Below are positions 16,554 to 25,964 of a stretch of 64,000 nucleotides of DNA, piece after piece. A program made the position numbers and the translations under genes. The notes below the pieces were generated by a model. It was not told the DNA's origin and did not search any database. It was given only the letters and a program-made list of their open reading frames with translations. The DNA comes from Acidovorax delafieldii (GTDB lineage Bacteria > Pseudomonadota > Gammaproteobacteria > Burkholderiales > Burkholderiaceae_C): assembly GCF_007993815.1 (NCBI RefSeq), contig NZ_VJWE01000011.1, positions 806,001-870,000 on the forward strand, in the 5' to 3' direction. Within the stretch, counting starts at the first letter, position 1, and each line of letters begins with the position of its first letter.

Positions 16554-18431
16554 ATGAGCGACCTCTCCACCCCCCTCGCCCCGGCCCGCTACCGCCCCGT
16601 GACCTTCGGCGTGACCCGCGTCAGCCTGCGTGACGGTGCACCGGGCGTGCGTTACCTGCAGGCGGACCTGCCCCTGGGCGCCTTTGCCCGCCGCGTGACG
16701 GACTACCTGGTGCACTGGGCGGAGACCACGCCCGACCACAGCTTTCTGGCACGCCGCGAGCAGCTGCCCGGTGGCAAGACGGGTGACTGGCAGCATGTGA
16801 GCTACGCCCAGGCGCTGGATGCCGCGCGCAGCATCGGCCAGGCCCTGCTGGATCGGGGCCTGAACGCAGAGCGCCCGGTGGTGGTGCTGAGCGAGAACAC
16901 TGTCGAGCACGCCCTGCTGGCACTGGGCTGCATCTACGCCGGTGTGCCCTACTGCCCCGTGTCGCCCGCCTACGCCACCGTGAGCCAGGACTACGACAAG
17001 CTGCGCCACGTCATCGACACCCTCACCCCCGGCTTGGTGTTTGCCGCCGACGGCGCACGCTACGGCAAGGCCATCGCAGCCACCGTGGCGGCCGATGTCG
17101 AAGTGATCCTGGCCCAGGGCGCGCTGGAGGGCCGCAAGGCGGGCACCTTCCAGAGCCTGCGCCACACCACCGCCACCCCGGCGGTGGACGCGGCCATGCA
17201 CTCCACCGGCCCCGGCACCATCGTGAAGTTCCTGTTCACCAGCGGCTCCACCAAGATGCCCAAGCCGGTCATCAACACCCAGCGCATGTGGTGCGCCAAC
17301 CTGCAGCAGATCTCGCTGTCGCTGCCGGTGCTGGCCGAGGCCCCGCCCGTGCTGGTGGACTGGCTGCCGTGGAACCACACCTTCGGCAGCAACCACAACT
17401 TCGGCCTCACGATGATGCATGGCGGCACGCTGTACATCGACGACGGCAAGCCGACGGCCGCACTGATTGGCGAGACCCTGCGCAACCTGCGCGAGATCGC
17501 ACCCACGGTGTACTTCAACGTGCCCACCGGCTTTGAAATGATTGCCGAGGCCATGAAGACCGACGCGCAACTGCGCGCCAACCTGCTGTCGCGCGTGCGC
17601 CTGTTCTTCTACTCGGGCGCCGGCCTGGCCCAGCCCGTGTGGGACAGCCTGCACGCCACGCAGGAAGCCGCCATTGGCGAGCGCATCGTGATGTGCACGG
17701 GCCTGGGGATGACGGAATCCGCCCCCTCGGCCATGTTCTGCAACAGCCCCGACGTGCGCTCCGGCCACATCGGCGCGCCCGTGCCCGGCATGGTGCTCAA
17801 ACTGGTGGAGGTGGACGGCAAGACCGAGGTGCGCTACCGCGGCCCCAACGTCACGCCCGGCTACTGGCGCTCCGACGCCGCCACGCGCGACGCGTTTGAC
17901 GACGAAGGCTACCTGTGCACCGGCGACGCCGTGAAGTGGATCGACGAGAACAACATCCACCGGGGCCTGGCGTTTGACGGCCGCATTGCCGAAGACTTCA
18001 AGCTCTCCACCGGCACCTTCGTGAGCGTGGGCCCCATGCGCGCCAAGATCATCGTGGCGGGCGCGCCCTACATCCAGGACGTGGTGCTCACCGGCCTGAA
18101 CATGAAAGAAGTCGGCGCCCTGCTGTTCCCCTCCCCCGCCTGCCGCGAAGTGGCGGGCCTGGGCCCGGACGCCCCCTGGGCCGACGTGGTGGCCCACCCC
18201 GCCGTGCGCCAGCGCATCGAGGCGGTGCTGGACGGGCTGGCCCGCGAAGCCACCGGCAGCGCCAGCCGCGTGGCCCGTGCGCTGCTGATGGCAGAGCCGC
18301 CCTCCATCGACAAGGGCGAAATCACCGACAAGGGCTCCGTCAACCAGCGTGCCGTGCTCAAGCACCGCGATGCGCTCGTCACGGCCTTGCACGACGACAC
18401 GGCACCGGGCATCCTGAAGCCCGGCGCCTGA
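16554..18431 (+). CDS. fcs: Feruloyl/p-coumaroyl-CoA synthetase (AMP-binding)
   Basis: 625 aa, the long feruloyl-CoA synthase type. The AMP-binding signature is LFTSGSTKMPKPV, with VDWLPWNHTFGSNHNFG, F-F-Y-S-G-A-G-L-A, TGLGMTESAP and the late motifs GYWRS and YLCTGDAVKWID. It activates ferulate or related hydroxycinnamates to CoA thioesters with ATP in the cytosol, the entry step of the pathway encoded here. Start 16554 gives MSDLSTPLAP; a Met 21 bases upstream has no better support. Confidence 0.87.
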   Translation: MSDLSTPLAPARYRPVTFGVTRVSLRDGAPGVRYLQADLPLGAFARRVTDYLVHWAETTPDHSFLARREQLPGGKTGDWQHVSYAQALDAARSIGQALLDRGLNAERPVVVLSENTVEHALLALGCIYAGVPYCPVSPAYATVSQDYDKLRHVIDTLTPGLVFAADGARYGKAIAATVAADVEVILAQGALEGRKAGTFQSLRHTTATPAVDAAMHSTGPGTIVKFLFTSGSTKMPKPVINTQRMWCANLQQISLSLPVLAEAPPVLVDWLPWNHTFGSNHNFGLTMMHGGTLYIDDGKPTAALIGETLRNLREIAPTVYFNVPTGFEMIAEAMKTDAQLRANLLSRVRLFFYSGAGLAQPVWDSLHATQEAAIGERIVMCTGLGMTESAPSAMFCNSPDVRSGHIGAPVPGMVLKLVEVDGKTEVRYRGPNVTPGYWRSDAATRDAFDDEGYLCTGDAVKWIDENNIHRGLAFDGRIAEDFKLSTGTFVSVGPMRAKIIVAGAPYIQDVVLTGLNMKEVGALLFPSPACREVAGLGPDAPWADVVAHPAVRQRIEAVLDGLAREATGSASRVARALLMAEPPSIDKGEITDKGSVNQRAVLKHRDALVTALHDDTAPGILKPGA

Positions 18432-18459
18432 ACCCCACCCCGAACAGGACAGACCCACC

Positions 18460-19224
18460 ATGCAGATTCAAGGACAAGCCGCCCTCGTGACCGGCGGCGC
18501 ATCGGGCCTCGGCGAGGCCACCGCACGCGAACTGGCCCGCCTGGGCGCCAAGGTGGCCGTGCTCGACCGCAATGCCGAGCTGGCCGAAAAGGTCGCCGCC
18601 GACATTGGCGGCGTTGCCTGCCCCTGCGACATCACCGACGCCGCCAGCGTGACCGCCGCGCTGGAGAAGGCTGCCGCCGCCCACGGCCCCGCCCGCATCC
18701 TCATGAACGTGGCCGGCATTGGCAGCGCCAAGCGCGTGGTGCAACGCGACGGCAGCGCCGCGCCGCTGGAAGACTTCGTGCGCGTGATCAACATCAACCT
18801 CATCGGCAGCTACAACGTGAGCCGCCTGTTTGCCGCCGCCTGCAGCAAGCTGCCCGTGCTGGACAACGGCGAGCGCGGTGTGATGATGTTCACCGCATCC
18901 GTCGCCGCCTTTGATGGCCAGGTGGGCCAGCAGGCCTACAGCGCCTCCAAGGCAGGTCTGGCCGGCATGACACTGCCCATGGCGCGCGACCTGGCGCAGC
19001 ACGCCATCCGCGTGTGCACCGTGGCGCCCGGCCTGTTTGCCACGCCGCTGATGAAGGAGCTGCCCGAAGCCGTGCAACAGTCGCTGGCGGCCAGCATCCC
19101 CTTCCCGCCACGCCTGGGCAAACCCGAAGAGTTTGCCGAGCTGGCTTGCCATATCGTGACCAACGGCCACCTGAACGGCGAAGTCATTCGCCTGGATGGC
19201 GCCCTGCGCATGGCGCCCCGGTAA
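18460..19224 (+). CDS. SDR-family 3-hydroxyacyl-CoA dehydrogenase, CouN-like role
   Basis: 254 aa. Classical short-chain dehydrogenase resembling type II 3-hydroxyacyl-CoA dehydrogenase: NAD site TGGASGLGEAT, an Asp after the second beta strand (AVLDRN) favouring NAD, NVAGIG, catalytic Y-S-A-S-K, and the tail HLNGEVIRLDGALRMAPR. It would oxidise the beta-hydroxyacyl-CoA made by the crotonase to the beta-keto form cleaved by the CouO-like hydrolase. It sits 28 bp after the CoA ligase, in the same unit. Confidence 0.87.
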   Translation: MQIQGQAALVTGGASGLGEATARELARLGAKVAVLDRNAELAEKVAADIGGVACPCDITDAASVTAALEKAAAAHGPARILMNVAGIGSAKRVVQRDGSAAPLEDFVRVININLIGSYNVSRLFAAACSKLPVLDNGERGVMMFTASVAAFDGQVGQQAYSASKAGLAGMTLPMARDLAQHAIRVCTVAPGLFATPLMKELPEAVQQSLAASIPFPPRLGKPEEFAELACHIVTNGHLNGEVIRLDGALRMAPR

Positions 19225-19322
19225 ACGATCAGCGCCACACATCAGTAAATAACAAGAGGGCGCGAAAGCGCTCCAGCTTGACCCCCGAGATTTCCGTCAG
19301 ACACACACCAGGAGACATCAGC

Positions 19323-20312
19323 ATGACCACCACCCGCCGTCAATTCGTTCAGGCCCTTGGCGCCAGCGCCGCGCTGGGCGCCTTCCACCCCTTTGCCGCC
19401 CATGCCCAGGTGGACCAGGTGAAGGTGTACTTCGGCTTCCCCGCCGGCAGCTCGGGCGACACCGTGGCGCGCCGCGTGGCCGAGAAGTGGGCTGGCAGCG
19501 CGTTCAGCAAGAACCCTGGCGTGGTGGAAAACAAGCCCGGCGCGGGCGGCCGCATTGCGCTGGAGACGCTCAAAGCTGCGCCCGCAGACGGCTCGGTGCT
19601 GGCCGTGGCACAGGTGTCGGCCCTGGCCAACTACCCGCACATCTACAGCAAGATGAACTACACCGACAAGGACTTCGCGCCCGTGTCGATCGCAGCCATC
19701 ATGCACCACGGCCTGGCCGTGGGCCCCATGGTGCCCGCCAGCGTGAAGAACGTGAAGGACTTCCTGGCCTGGGCCAAGGCCAACCCCAAGGACGCCAGCT
19801 ACGGCTCGCCCGGCGCGGGCTCCACGCCCCACTTCCTGGGTGCGCTGCTGGGCATCAACAGCGGTGTGGACCTGCGCCATGTGCCCTACCGTGGCTCCAT
19901 CCCTGGCGTGACGGACGTGGTGGGCGGCCAGGTGGCTGCCATGGTCACGCCGCACGGTGACTTCATCGCCAATTACAAGGCCGGCAAGCTGCGCATCCTG
20001 GCCACCTCGGGCCCCAAGCGCTCCATCTACGTGCCGGATGTGCCCACGTTTGCCGAACAGGGCTTCCCTGAGCTGACCACCGAAGAATGGTTTGGCTTCT
20101 ACGCCCCGGCCGCCACGCCCAAGCCGGTGATTGCCGCTGCCAACGCCGCCATCAACGCTGCGCTGAAGGAAAAGTCGGTCATCGACAGCCTGGCCATCGT
20201 GGGCCTGATGCCCCATGGCTCCACCCCTGAAGAACAGGCCCGCTGGCAAAAGGCCGAGTACGACAGCTGGGGCCCGCTGATCAAGAAGATCGGCTTTACC
20301 GCAGAGTCCTGA
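19323..20312 (+). CDS. Bug-family tripartite tricarboxylate (TctC-like) substrate-binding protein
   Basis: 329 aa. A twin-arginine-like N-terminus (TTTRRQFVQALGASAALGA, cleavage near AHA) precedes a Bug fold: YFGFPAGSSGDTVARRVAEKW, VENKPGAGGRIALE, YGSPGAGSTPHFLG, D-L-R-H-V-P-Y-R-G and FYAPAATPKPV. Such proteins bind carboxylates in the periplasm. No TctA/TctB genes are nearby, so it is an orphan receptor, common in this family of bacteria. Its place inside the hydroxycinnamate cluster suggests an aromatic acid ligand. Confidence 0.9.
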   Translation: MTTTRRQFVQALGASAALGAFHPFAAHAQVDQVKVYFGFPAGSSGDTVARRVAEKWAGSAFSKNPGVVENKPGAGGRIALETLKAAPADGSVLAVAQVSALANYPHIYSKMNYTDKDFAPVSIAAIMHHGLAVGPMVPASVKNVKDFLAWAKANPKDASYGSPGAGSTPHFLGALLGINSGVDLRHVPYRGSIPGVTDVVGGQVAAMVTPHGDFIANYKAGKLRILATSGPKRSIYVPDVPTFAEQGFPELTTEEWFGFYAPAATPKPVIAAANAAINAALKEKSVIDSLAIVGLMPHGSTPEEQARWQKAEYDSWGPLIKKIGFTAES

Positions 20313-20364
20313 TTTCCCCTGCGCCGCAGGTCCGGACTGGCACCCCAGTCCGGGCCGCCGCATG

Positions 20365-20427
20365 GCAAAAAATAGAAGAAACAGCCGCTAGCGCCCAACC
20401 ATCAAGCGCAAACAGCTACTAATAAGA
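20365..20427. repeat. Dispersed palindromic repeat family A
   Basis: On the minus strand: GTAGCTGTTTGCGC, a spacer, GGGCGCTAGCGGCTG. It lies between the Bug receptor and the acyl-CoA dehydrogenase, ending about 10 bp before the latter's start codon, so it overlaps the ribosome-binding region. Confidence 0.6.
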
Positions 20428-20436
20428 GAGCAAACC

Positions 20437-22164
20437 ATGCAAGCCCGCCAGACCCTTGCCGACATCCAGCACCTGCTGACCACCGTGCTGAAGGCGCCCA
20501 CGCGCTGGCAGGGCCTGGCGCCGTTTGCGGATACCGACGGCGACCTGGCGGCCCAGGTGCTCGACGAGGCGGCCAAGTTTGTGGACAGCGCCATCGCCCC
20601 GCTGCAGCGCAGCGGCGACGAAGAAGGCTGCCGCTTTGACGGTGGACGCGTGCACACCCCCGCAGGTTTTCGCGATGCGTACCAGGCCTTCTGGCAGGCG
20701 GGCTGGCCGTCGCTGTCTTGCGCGCCCGACGATGGCGGCCAGGGCCTGCCTGCGGTGCTGGAGTGTGTGCTGTTTGAATGGCTGGCCGGTGCCAACCACG
20801 GCTGGACCATGGCGCCCGGCCTGCTGCACGGCGCGTACGAATGCATCAAGCACCACGCCAGCAATGCCCTGAAGGCGCAGTACCTGGAGAAGGTCGCCAC
20901 CGGCGAATGGCTGGCCACCATGTGCCTGACCGAAGCCCATGCGGGCAGCGACCTGGGAATGGTGCGCACACGCGGTGTGCCCCAGCCCGACGGCAGCGCG
21001 CGGGTGAACGGCAGCAAGATTTTTATCTCTGGCGGCGAACACGACCTGACGGACAACATCGTGCACCTGGTGCTGGCGCGCCTGCCCGATGCACCTGCGG
21101 GGCCCAAGGGCCTGTCGCTGTTCCTGGTGCCCAAGATTCTTCAGGATGGAAGCCACAACGCCGTGGTCTGCGAGCGCATCGAAGAAAAGATGGGCTTGCA
21201 CGGCAGCCCCACCTGCGTGATGCGCTTTGACGACGCCACCGGCTGGCTGGTGGGCGAGCCGAACAAGGGCCTGAACGCCATGTTCGTGATGATGAACGCT
21301 GCCCGCCTGCACGTGGGCCTGCAAGGCATTGGCCTGCTGGAAGCCGCGTGGCAAAAGGCCAGCGCCTACGCCGCAGAGCGCCGCCAGATGCGCGCGCCCG
21401 GCGCCAAGGACACCAGCCTCATTCAAGACCACCCCGCCATCCGCCGCATCCTGCACACACAGCGCGCCTGGATCGACGGCGGCCGCGTGCTGGCCTACCA
21501 CACGGCCCTGCAGCTCGATGTGGCCAAGCACAGCACCGACGCGGGTGAACGCGCCGCCGCGCAGCGCTGGTGCGCGCTGGTCACGCCGGTGCTCAAGGCC
21601 GCGCTCACCGACCAGGCCTTCCACGGCGCGAGTGCCTGCCTGCAGGTGTTCGGCGGCCACGGCTATGTGCGTGAATGGGGCATCGAGCAGATCGTGCGCG
21701 ACGCGCGCGTGGCCATGATCTACGAGGGCACCAACGAGATCCAGGCCATCGACCTGCTGGTGCGCAAGGTGCTGGCCGATGGCGGCCAAGGCCTGGCAAC
21801 GCTGCTGACCACACTGCCCGGCGCAGCCCCCAGCGCCGCCGCCAGCGCGCGCCGCCATGCCCTGGTGGAGATCACACAAACCCTGGCGATTGCCGCCCAG
21901 TCCGACCCCGAACTGCCCTACTGGGTGGCCGACGACTACCTGCGCGCCGTGGCACTGGTGCTGCTGGAATGGGCCTGGGCCCAGATCGGCGCCGCCCGCC
22001 CCCACCGCACCGAGCAGTCAACCGCCGCTACAGACCGCTGGACCCCACCCGCCCAGGCCTTCGCCCAGTGGGTGCTGCCCGAGTTCGATCTGCGCACCAC
22101 CATCCTGCGCCAGCGCATTGCCCAGGCATTTGAATTCAGACCCCAGGAGGCCGCAAGCGCATGA
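20437..22164 (+). CDS. Acyl-CoA dehydrogenase (FadE/DmdC-like long form)
   Basis: 575 aa. FAD-binding motifs MCLTEAHAGSDLG and KIFISGGEHDL, substrate-loop region E-E-K-M-G-L-H-G-S-P-T-C, QVFGGHGYVREWGIEQ and the catalytic Glu in MIYEGTNEIQAIDL; an extra C-terminal domain as in DmdC and related enzymes. In this cluster a likely role is desaturating aryl-propionyl-CoA, letting dihydro-hydroxycinnamates enter the same route. That substrate is inferred; fatty acids or other acyl-CoAs remain possible. Confidence 0.87.
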   Translation: MQARQTLADIQHLLTTVLKAPTRWQGLAPFADTDGDLAAQVLDEAAKFVDSAIAPLQRSGDEEGCRFDGGRVHTPAGFRDAYQAFWQAGWPSLSCAPDDGGQGLPAVLECVLFEWLAGANHGWTMAPGLLHGAYECIKHHASNALKAQYLEKVATGEWLATMCLTEAHAGSDLGMVRTRGVPQPDGSARVNGSKIFISGGEHDLTDNIVHLVLARLPDAPAGPKGLSLFLVPKILQDGSHNAVVCERIEEKMGLHGSPTCVMRFDDATGWLVGEPNKGLNAMFVMMNAARLHVGLQGIGLLEAAWQKASAYAAERRQMRAPGAKDTSLIQDHPAIRRILHTQRAWIDGGRVLAYHTALQLDVAKHSTDAGERAAAQRWCALVTPVLKAALTDQAFHGASACLQVFGGHGYVREWGIEQIVRDARVAMIYEGTNEIQAIDLLVRKVLADGGQGLATLLTTLPGAAPSAAASARRHALVEITQTLAIAAQSDPELPYWVADDYLRAVALVLLEWAWAQIGAARPHRTEQSTAATDRWTPPAQAFAQWVLPEFDLRTTILRQRIAQAFEFRPQEAASA

Positions 22165-22290
22165 TTCATATGCACTAGCAGCTCCTGATTCAGTAGCAAA
22201 ACACAAGCTTCATCCATCTCCCACCCACAGCGTGTTGAGGCCACGTTGCGGGGTTCCTTGCGCCTCAAAAAAACCACTGGAGACAACACC

Positions 22291-24033
22291 ATGCGCTTGA
22301 AGATGAGAAGAAACCGGATGCGTGCCCACCACCCCCTGGCGCTCTCGGCCGCAGCCGCTGCCTTGCTCATGGGCTGCGGCGGCTCGTCCGATGCTGCCCT
22401 GCCCCAGCTCTCCGCGGCCACACCGGCCACCCTGCAGTCGTGCGCCACGCTGGCCAGCAGCCTCGCGCTGCCCGACACGCGCATCACCTCGGCCGAGCAG
22501 GTGCCCGCCGGCCCGCTCACGCTGCAGGGCGTGGTCACGCAGGCGCCCGCGCACTGCCTCGTCAAAGGCAAGATGAAAGAGCGCACCGGCCCCGTGGACG
22601 GCGCCGCCTACGCCATCGGCTTTGAAATGCGCCTGCCCGTGGAGTGGAACGGCCGCTTTCTGCACCAGGCCAACGGCGGCCTGGACGGCAGCGTGGTCAC
22701 CGCGCTGGGCTCGGTGAGCGGCGGCGCCCCCGTGGCGCCCGCCCTGGTGCAGGGCTTTGCGGTGCTCAGCTCTGACGCAGGCCACAGCGCACCCACGCCC
22801 TTCTTTGGCGTGGACCCGCAGGCCCGGCTGGACTACGGCTACCAGGCCGTGGGCACCCTCACCCCCATGGCCAAGAACCTCATCAAGAGCGCCTACGGCA
22901 AGGCGCCCGACCGCTCGTACCTGGCCGGCTGCTCCAACGGCGGCCGCCACGCCATGGTGGGCGCATCGCGCTATGCCGACCAATACGACGGCATCCTGGC
23001 GGGCAACCCCGGCTTTCACCTGCCCAAGGCCGCCACCACGCAGCTGTGGAAGGCCCAGCAATACGCCAAGGTGTCCACCAAGGACGCCACCACCGGCCTG
23101 CCCGACCTGACCACCGCCGTGAGCCCGGCCGAGTTCAAGCTCATCAGCAGCAAGATCGTCGCCAAGTGCGACGCGCTGGACGGCGTGGCCGACGGCCAGG
23201 TCAACGACGTGGCCGCCTGCCAGGCCGCCTTCAACCTGCAGACCGACGTGCCCACCTGCACCGGCGCACGCGACGGCAGCTGCATCACCGGCGAGCAAAA
23301 GGGCGTGCTGGCCAGCATCTTTGCAGGCCCCAAGAACAGCAAGGGCGAAGCGCTGTACACCGGCACCTGGTTCGACCCCGGCGTTGCGGGCGCCAACTTT
23401 GCGTCGTGGCACTTTGGCTCGCCCGCCACGCGTGACGCCGGTGCGGTGGCCTTCATCTTCACCTCGCCCCCATCCACCGTGGCAGCGTTCACCGCCATCC
23501 CCGGCATGCAGTACGCGCTGAACTTCAGCATGGAGACGGACTACCCCAAGATGTTCGCCACCACGGCGCAATACGCCGAGTCGCCCTGGTCGTACATGAC
23601 TCCGCCCAACGAAGCTGACCTGAGCGCCCTGAAGAACCGGGGCGCCAAGATGATCGTCTTCCACGGCGTGGCCGACGGCGTGTTCTCACCCATGGACACC
23701 GCCAACTGGATGGACCGCCTGCAGGCCAACCACAGCGGCAAGGCCGACGCCTTTGCCCGCCTGTTCCTGGTGCCCGGCATGAACCACTGCTCCGGCGGCC
23801 CCGCCACCGACCAGTTCGACATGCTGGCCCCGCTGGTCGCCTGGGTGGAACAAGGCAAGGCACCCGACAGCGTGACGGCGAAAGTGCGCGGCGCGGGCGC
23901 CAATGTGGTCAACGCCGAGCTGCCCGCCAGCTGGTCCGCCAACCGCACCCGGCCACTGTGCGTGTACCCCAAGGTGGCCCGCTACAACGGCACGGGGGAT
24001 GTGGAGAGCGCAAGCAGTTTCAGCTGCAAGTGA
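22291..24033 (+). CDS. Tannase/feruloyl esterase family lipoprotein
   Basis: 580 aa. A basic N-terminus, hydrophobic stretch and lipobox LLMGC (Cys29) indicate an outer-membrane or surface lipoprotein. The tannase fold shows the CS-D-HC motif: GCSNGGRH with the nucleophile Ser near residue 213, and the partner GMNHCSGG near 498. A calcium-type D-rich loop (CDALDGVADGQVND) is present. Members release ferulate, p-coumarate or gallate from plant esters. Its place at the end of the hydroxycinnamate unit fits an outer, substrate-releasing step. The terminator at 24050 closes the unit. Confidence 0.88.
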   Translation: MRLKMRRNRMRAHHPLALSAAAAALLMGCGGSSDAALPQLSAATPATLQSCATLASSLALPDTRITSAEQVPAGPLTLQGVVTQAPAHCLVKGKMKERTGPVDGAAYAIGFEMRLPVEWNGRFLHQANGGLDGSVVTALGSVSGGAPVAPALVQGFAVLSSDAGHSAPTPFFGVDPQARLDYGYQAVGTLTPMAKNLIKSAYGKAPDRSYLAGCSNGGRHAMVGASRYADQYDGILAGNPGFHLPKAATTQLWKAQQYAKVSTKDATTGLPDLTTAVSPAEFKLISSKIVAKCDALDGVADGQVNDVAACQAAFNLQTDVPTCTGARDGSCITGEQKGVLASIFAGPKNSKGEALYTGTWFDPGVAGANFASWHFGSPATRDAGAVAFIFTSPPSTVAAFTAIPGMQYALNFSMETDYPKMFATTAQYAESPWSYMTPPNEADLSALKNRGAKMIVFHGVADGVFSPMDTANWMDRLQANHSGKADAFARLFLVPGMNHCSGGPATDQFDMLAPLVAWVEQGKAPDSVTAKVRGAGANVVNAELPASWSANRTRPLCVYPKVARYNGTGDVESASSFSCK

Positions 24034-24049
24034 TCAGCGCTTGAAAAGC

Positions 24050-24087
24050 GGGAAGTCCGGCGCAAGCCGGGCTTCCCTTTTTCTTTT
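24050..24087. terminator. Bidirectional Rho-independent terminator
   Basis: Stem GGGAAGTCCGGC / GCCGGGCTTCCC with loop GCAA and one mismatch, followed by TTTTTCTTTTT on the plus strand; the minus-strand side is followed by CGCTTTTC. It lies between the convergent esterase and CMD-family genes. Confidence 0.88.
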
Positions 24088-24536
24088 TACGCCTTGGCGC
24101 GAGGCTTCATGCGAAAGCTGACGCCCATGCGGTTGATGGCGTTCATGGTGGCAATCGTGAGCGTTAGGTCCACCAGGTCCTTCTCGCCAAACACGGCCAG
24201 CGCGGCCGCATAGGCCTCATCAGAGGCATGGGTCTCGCTCACGCGGGTCACCTCCTCGGCCCAGGCCAGCGCAGCGCGCTCCTGCGCAGAGAACAAATAC
24301 GCCGCCTCATGCCACACAGGGACCAGCACCACCTTCTCCACCGACATGCCTTCGGCCAGCAGGTCGCGCGTGTGGATGTCGATGCAGTGCGCGCACCCGT
24401 TGATCTGCGACACGCGCAGAAAGACCAGGTGCGTCAGCAAGCTGGGCAGAACTGTGCCTTGGGTGACAAAGTGGTGCAGCGTCCCGATGGCCTTGGCCCC
24501 CTCGGGCGATACGTTGAACCAAATAGCGCGATTCAT
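24087..24536 (-). CDS. Carboxymuconolactone decarboxylase (AhpD-like) family protein
   Basis: 149 aa. The AhpD-type active site is present as VSQINGCAHCIDIHTRDL (C-x-x-C with the following His), then V-W-H-E-A-A-Y-L-F-S and ALAWAEEVTRVSETHASDEAY, ending L-T-L-T-I-A-T-M-N-A-I-N-R. Such proteins reduce peroxides or protect against oxidative stress; a true decarboxylase lacks the CxxC pair. It is the distal gene of the minus strand here, 208 bp after the M20 hydrolase, and could have its own promoter. Confidence 0.87.
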   Translation of the reverse strand: MNRAIWFNVSPEGAKAIGTLHHFVTQGTVLPSLLTHLVFLRVSQINGCAHCIDIHTRDLLAEGMSVEKVVLVPVWHEAAYLFSAQERAALAWAEEVTRVSETHASDEAYAAALAVFGEKDLVDLTLTIATMNAINRMGVSFRMKPRAKA

Positions 24537-24744
24537 ACAGCAGTTCCTTCACATTGAATGTTGGGCGGAGGCCGGTATCGACCTCCTGCTCACCAGACGT
24601 TTGGCGTGAAGGCGCTGTGACAGATGCGAGAGAAATGGGTGCGAAGCCGACCATGCCCACACCCACGCCGCTACGCGCCGGAACCGGCGACAGCGGGAAG
24701 CATGGAGCCGCTGCGCCTGCGTCCCAAGGTGGCACGCTTCAACA

Positions 24745-25947
24745 TCACGGCTGCAGGAAACGCTGGACCAGCAAAGACCAGTAGGCGGCACCGACCGCGA
24801 CATTCTCGTCGTTGAAGTCATAGCCTGGGTTGTGCACCATGCAGGCGCCGTGACTCCCCTCGCCTTCTCCATTGCCGATGAACAAGTAGCAGCCCGGCAC
24901 TTCTGCGAGGAAGAAGGCGAAGTCTTCGCTGCCGGTCAATGCCTTGCCCTGGCGGGTTACGCGATGAGCGCCTGCGAGCTCTTCAGCCACCTCCCGCGCA
25001 AAGTCGGTTTCGCACAGATGGTTGACCAGCACCGGATACCCGCGCTTGTATTCGACCTGCGCCCGCACCCCATAGCTCTGGGCCTGGGCCTGGGCGAGTT
25101 CGGTGATGCGCTTTTCGAGCAGTTCGCGCACTTGCGGATTCAGTGAGCGCACGCTCAGGCTGAGCGTGGCTTTTTGGGGGATGACGTTGTTGGCCACGCC
25201 CGCGTTGAATGCACCCACCGTGATGACTGCCGTCTCTTGCGGGTCCACATTGCGCGCCACGATAGCTTGCAGACCCAGCACGATGGCCGAGCCGGCCACC
25301 ACAGGGTCGGCCGCCAGATGCGGCATGGCACCGTGGCCGCCCTTGCCGTCCAGCGTGATGGTGACGTAGTCGGACGACGCCATGGTCGGGCCGTCGCGCA
25401 GCACCAGATGGCCCTGCGGGTGGCCCGGCATGTTGTGGATGGCAAACACCGCATCGCACGGAAACCGGGTGAAAAGGCCGTCCTCCATCATCTTCCTGGC
25501 ACCGCCCAGACTCTCTTCGGCAGGCTGGAAGATCAGGTTGAGCGTGCCCGAAAACTCTACGTTCTGTGCAATGTGCTTCGCTGCGGCCAGCAGCATGGCG
25601 GTGTGACCGTCATGCCCGCAGGCGTGCATGATGCCCACGTTGCAGCTGGCGTACGGCAGGCCCGTGTTTTCCTCGATGGGCAACGCGTCCATGTCGGCGC
25701 GCAAGCCCAGGGTTTTGCTGCCATTGCCTCGCCGCAGCTGCCCGACCACGCCGGTGCCACCCAGGCCCCGGGTGACCTGGTAGCCCCATTTTTCGAGCTG
25801 CTCGCCCACGAGGTCGCTCGTGCGGTACTCCTGGTAGCCCATCTCGGGATGCTTGTGAATATCGCGGCGCACCGCAATGAACTCGGCGGCCTGCGCCTGT
25901 AGGGCCTCGATGATGTGGTGCGCAAAAGCTTCGCGTGGGGCGTTCAT
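24745..25947 (-). CDS. M20-family amidohydrolase (hippurate hydrolase-like)
   Basis: 400 aa. Metal ligands and catalytic residues: H-K-H-P-E-M-G-Y-Q-E, LRADMDALPIEE, MHACGHDGHTAML, FQPAEES and the C-terminal T-G-S-E-D-F-A-F-F. The dimerisation domain begins SSDYVTITLDGKGGHGAMP. These enzymes cleave N-acyl amino acids such as hippurate. Start 25947 has AGAGG at good distance; a GTG/ATG pair at 25963-25968 overlaps the stop of the Bug gene and is the alternative. It forms a two-gene unit with the Bug receptor, so that protein may bind the same substrate or its product. Confidence 0.9.
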   Translation of the reverse strand: MNAPREAFAHHIIEALQAQAAEFIAVRRDIHKHPEMGYQEYRTSDLVGEQLEKWGYQVTRGLGGTGVVGQLRRGNGSKTLGLRADMDALPIEENTGLPYASCNVGIMHACGHDGHTAMLLAAAKHIAQNVEFSGTLNLIFQPAEESLGGARKMMEDGLFTRFPCDAVFAIHNMPGHPQGHLVLRDGPTMASSDYVTITLDGKGGHGAMPHLAADPVVAGSAIVLGLQAIVARNVDPQETAVITVGAFNAGVANNVIPQKATLSLSVRSLNPQVRELLEKRITELAQAQAQSYGVRAQVEYKRGYPVLVNHLCETDFAREVAEELAGAHRVTRQGKALTGSEDFAFFLAEVPGCYLFIGNGEGEGSHGACMVHNPGYDFNDENVAVGAAYWSLLVQRFLQP

Positions 25948-25964
25948 GAAGGGCCTCTCTGTCA

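Noticed and set aside
16410-18461. A 683-codon minus-strand frame opposite the CoA synthetase
   Set aside because: Antisense shadow; the plus strand carries the AMP-binding motifs and fits the operon.
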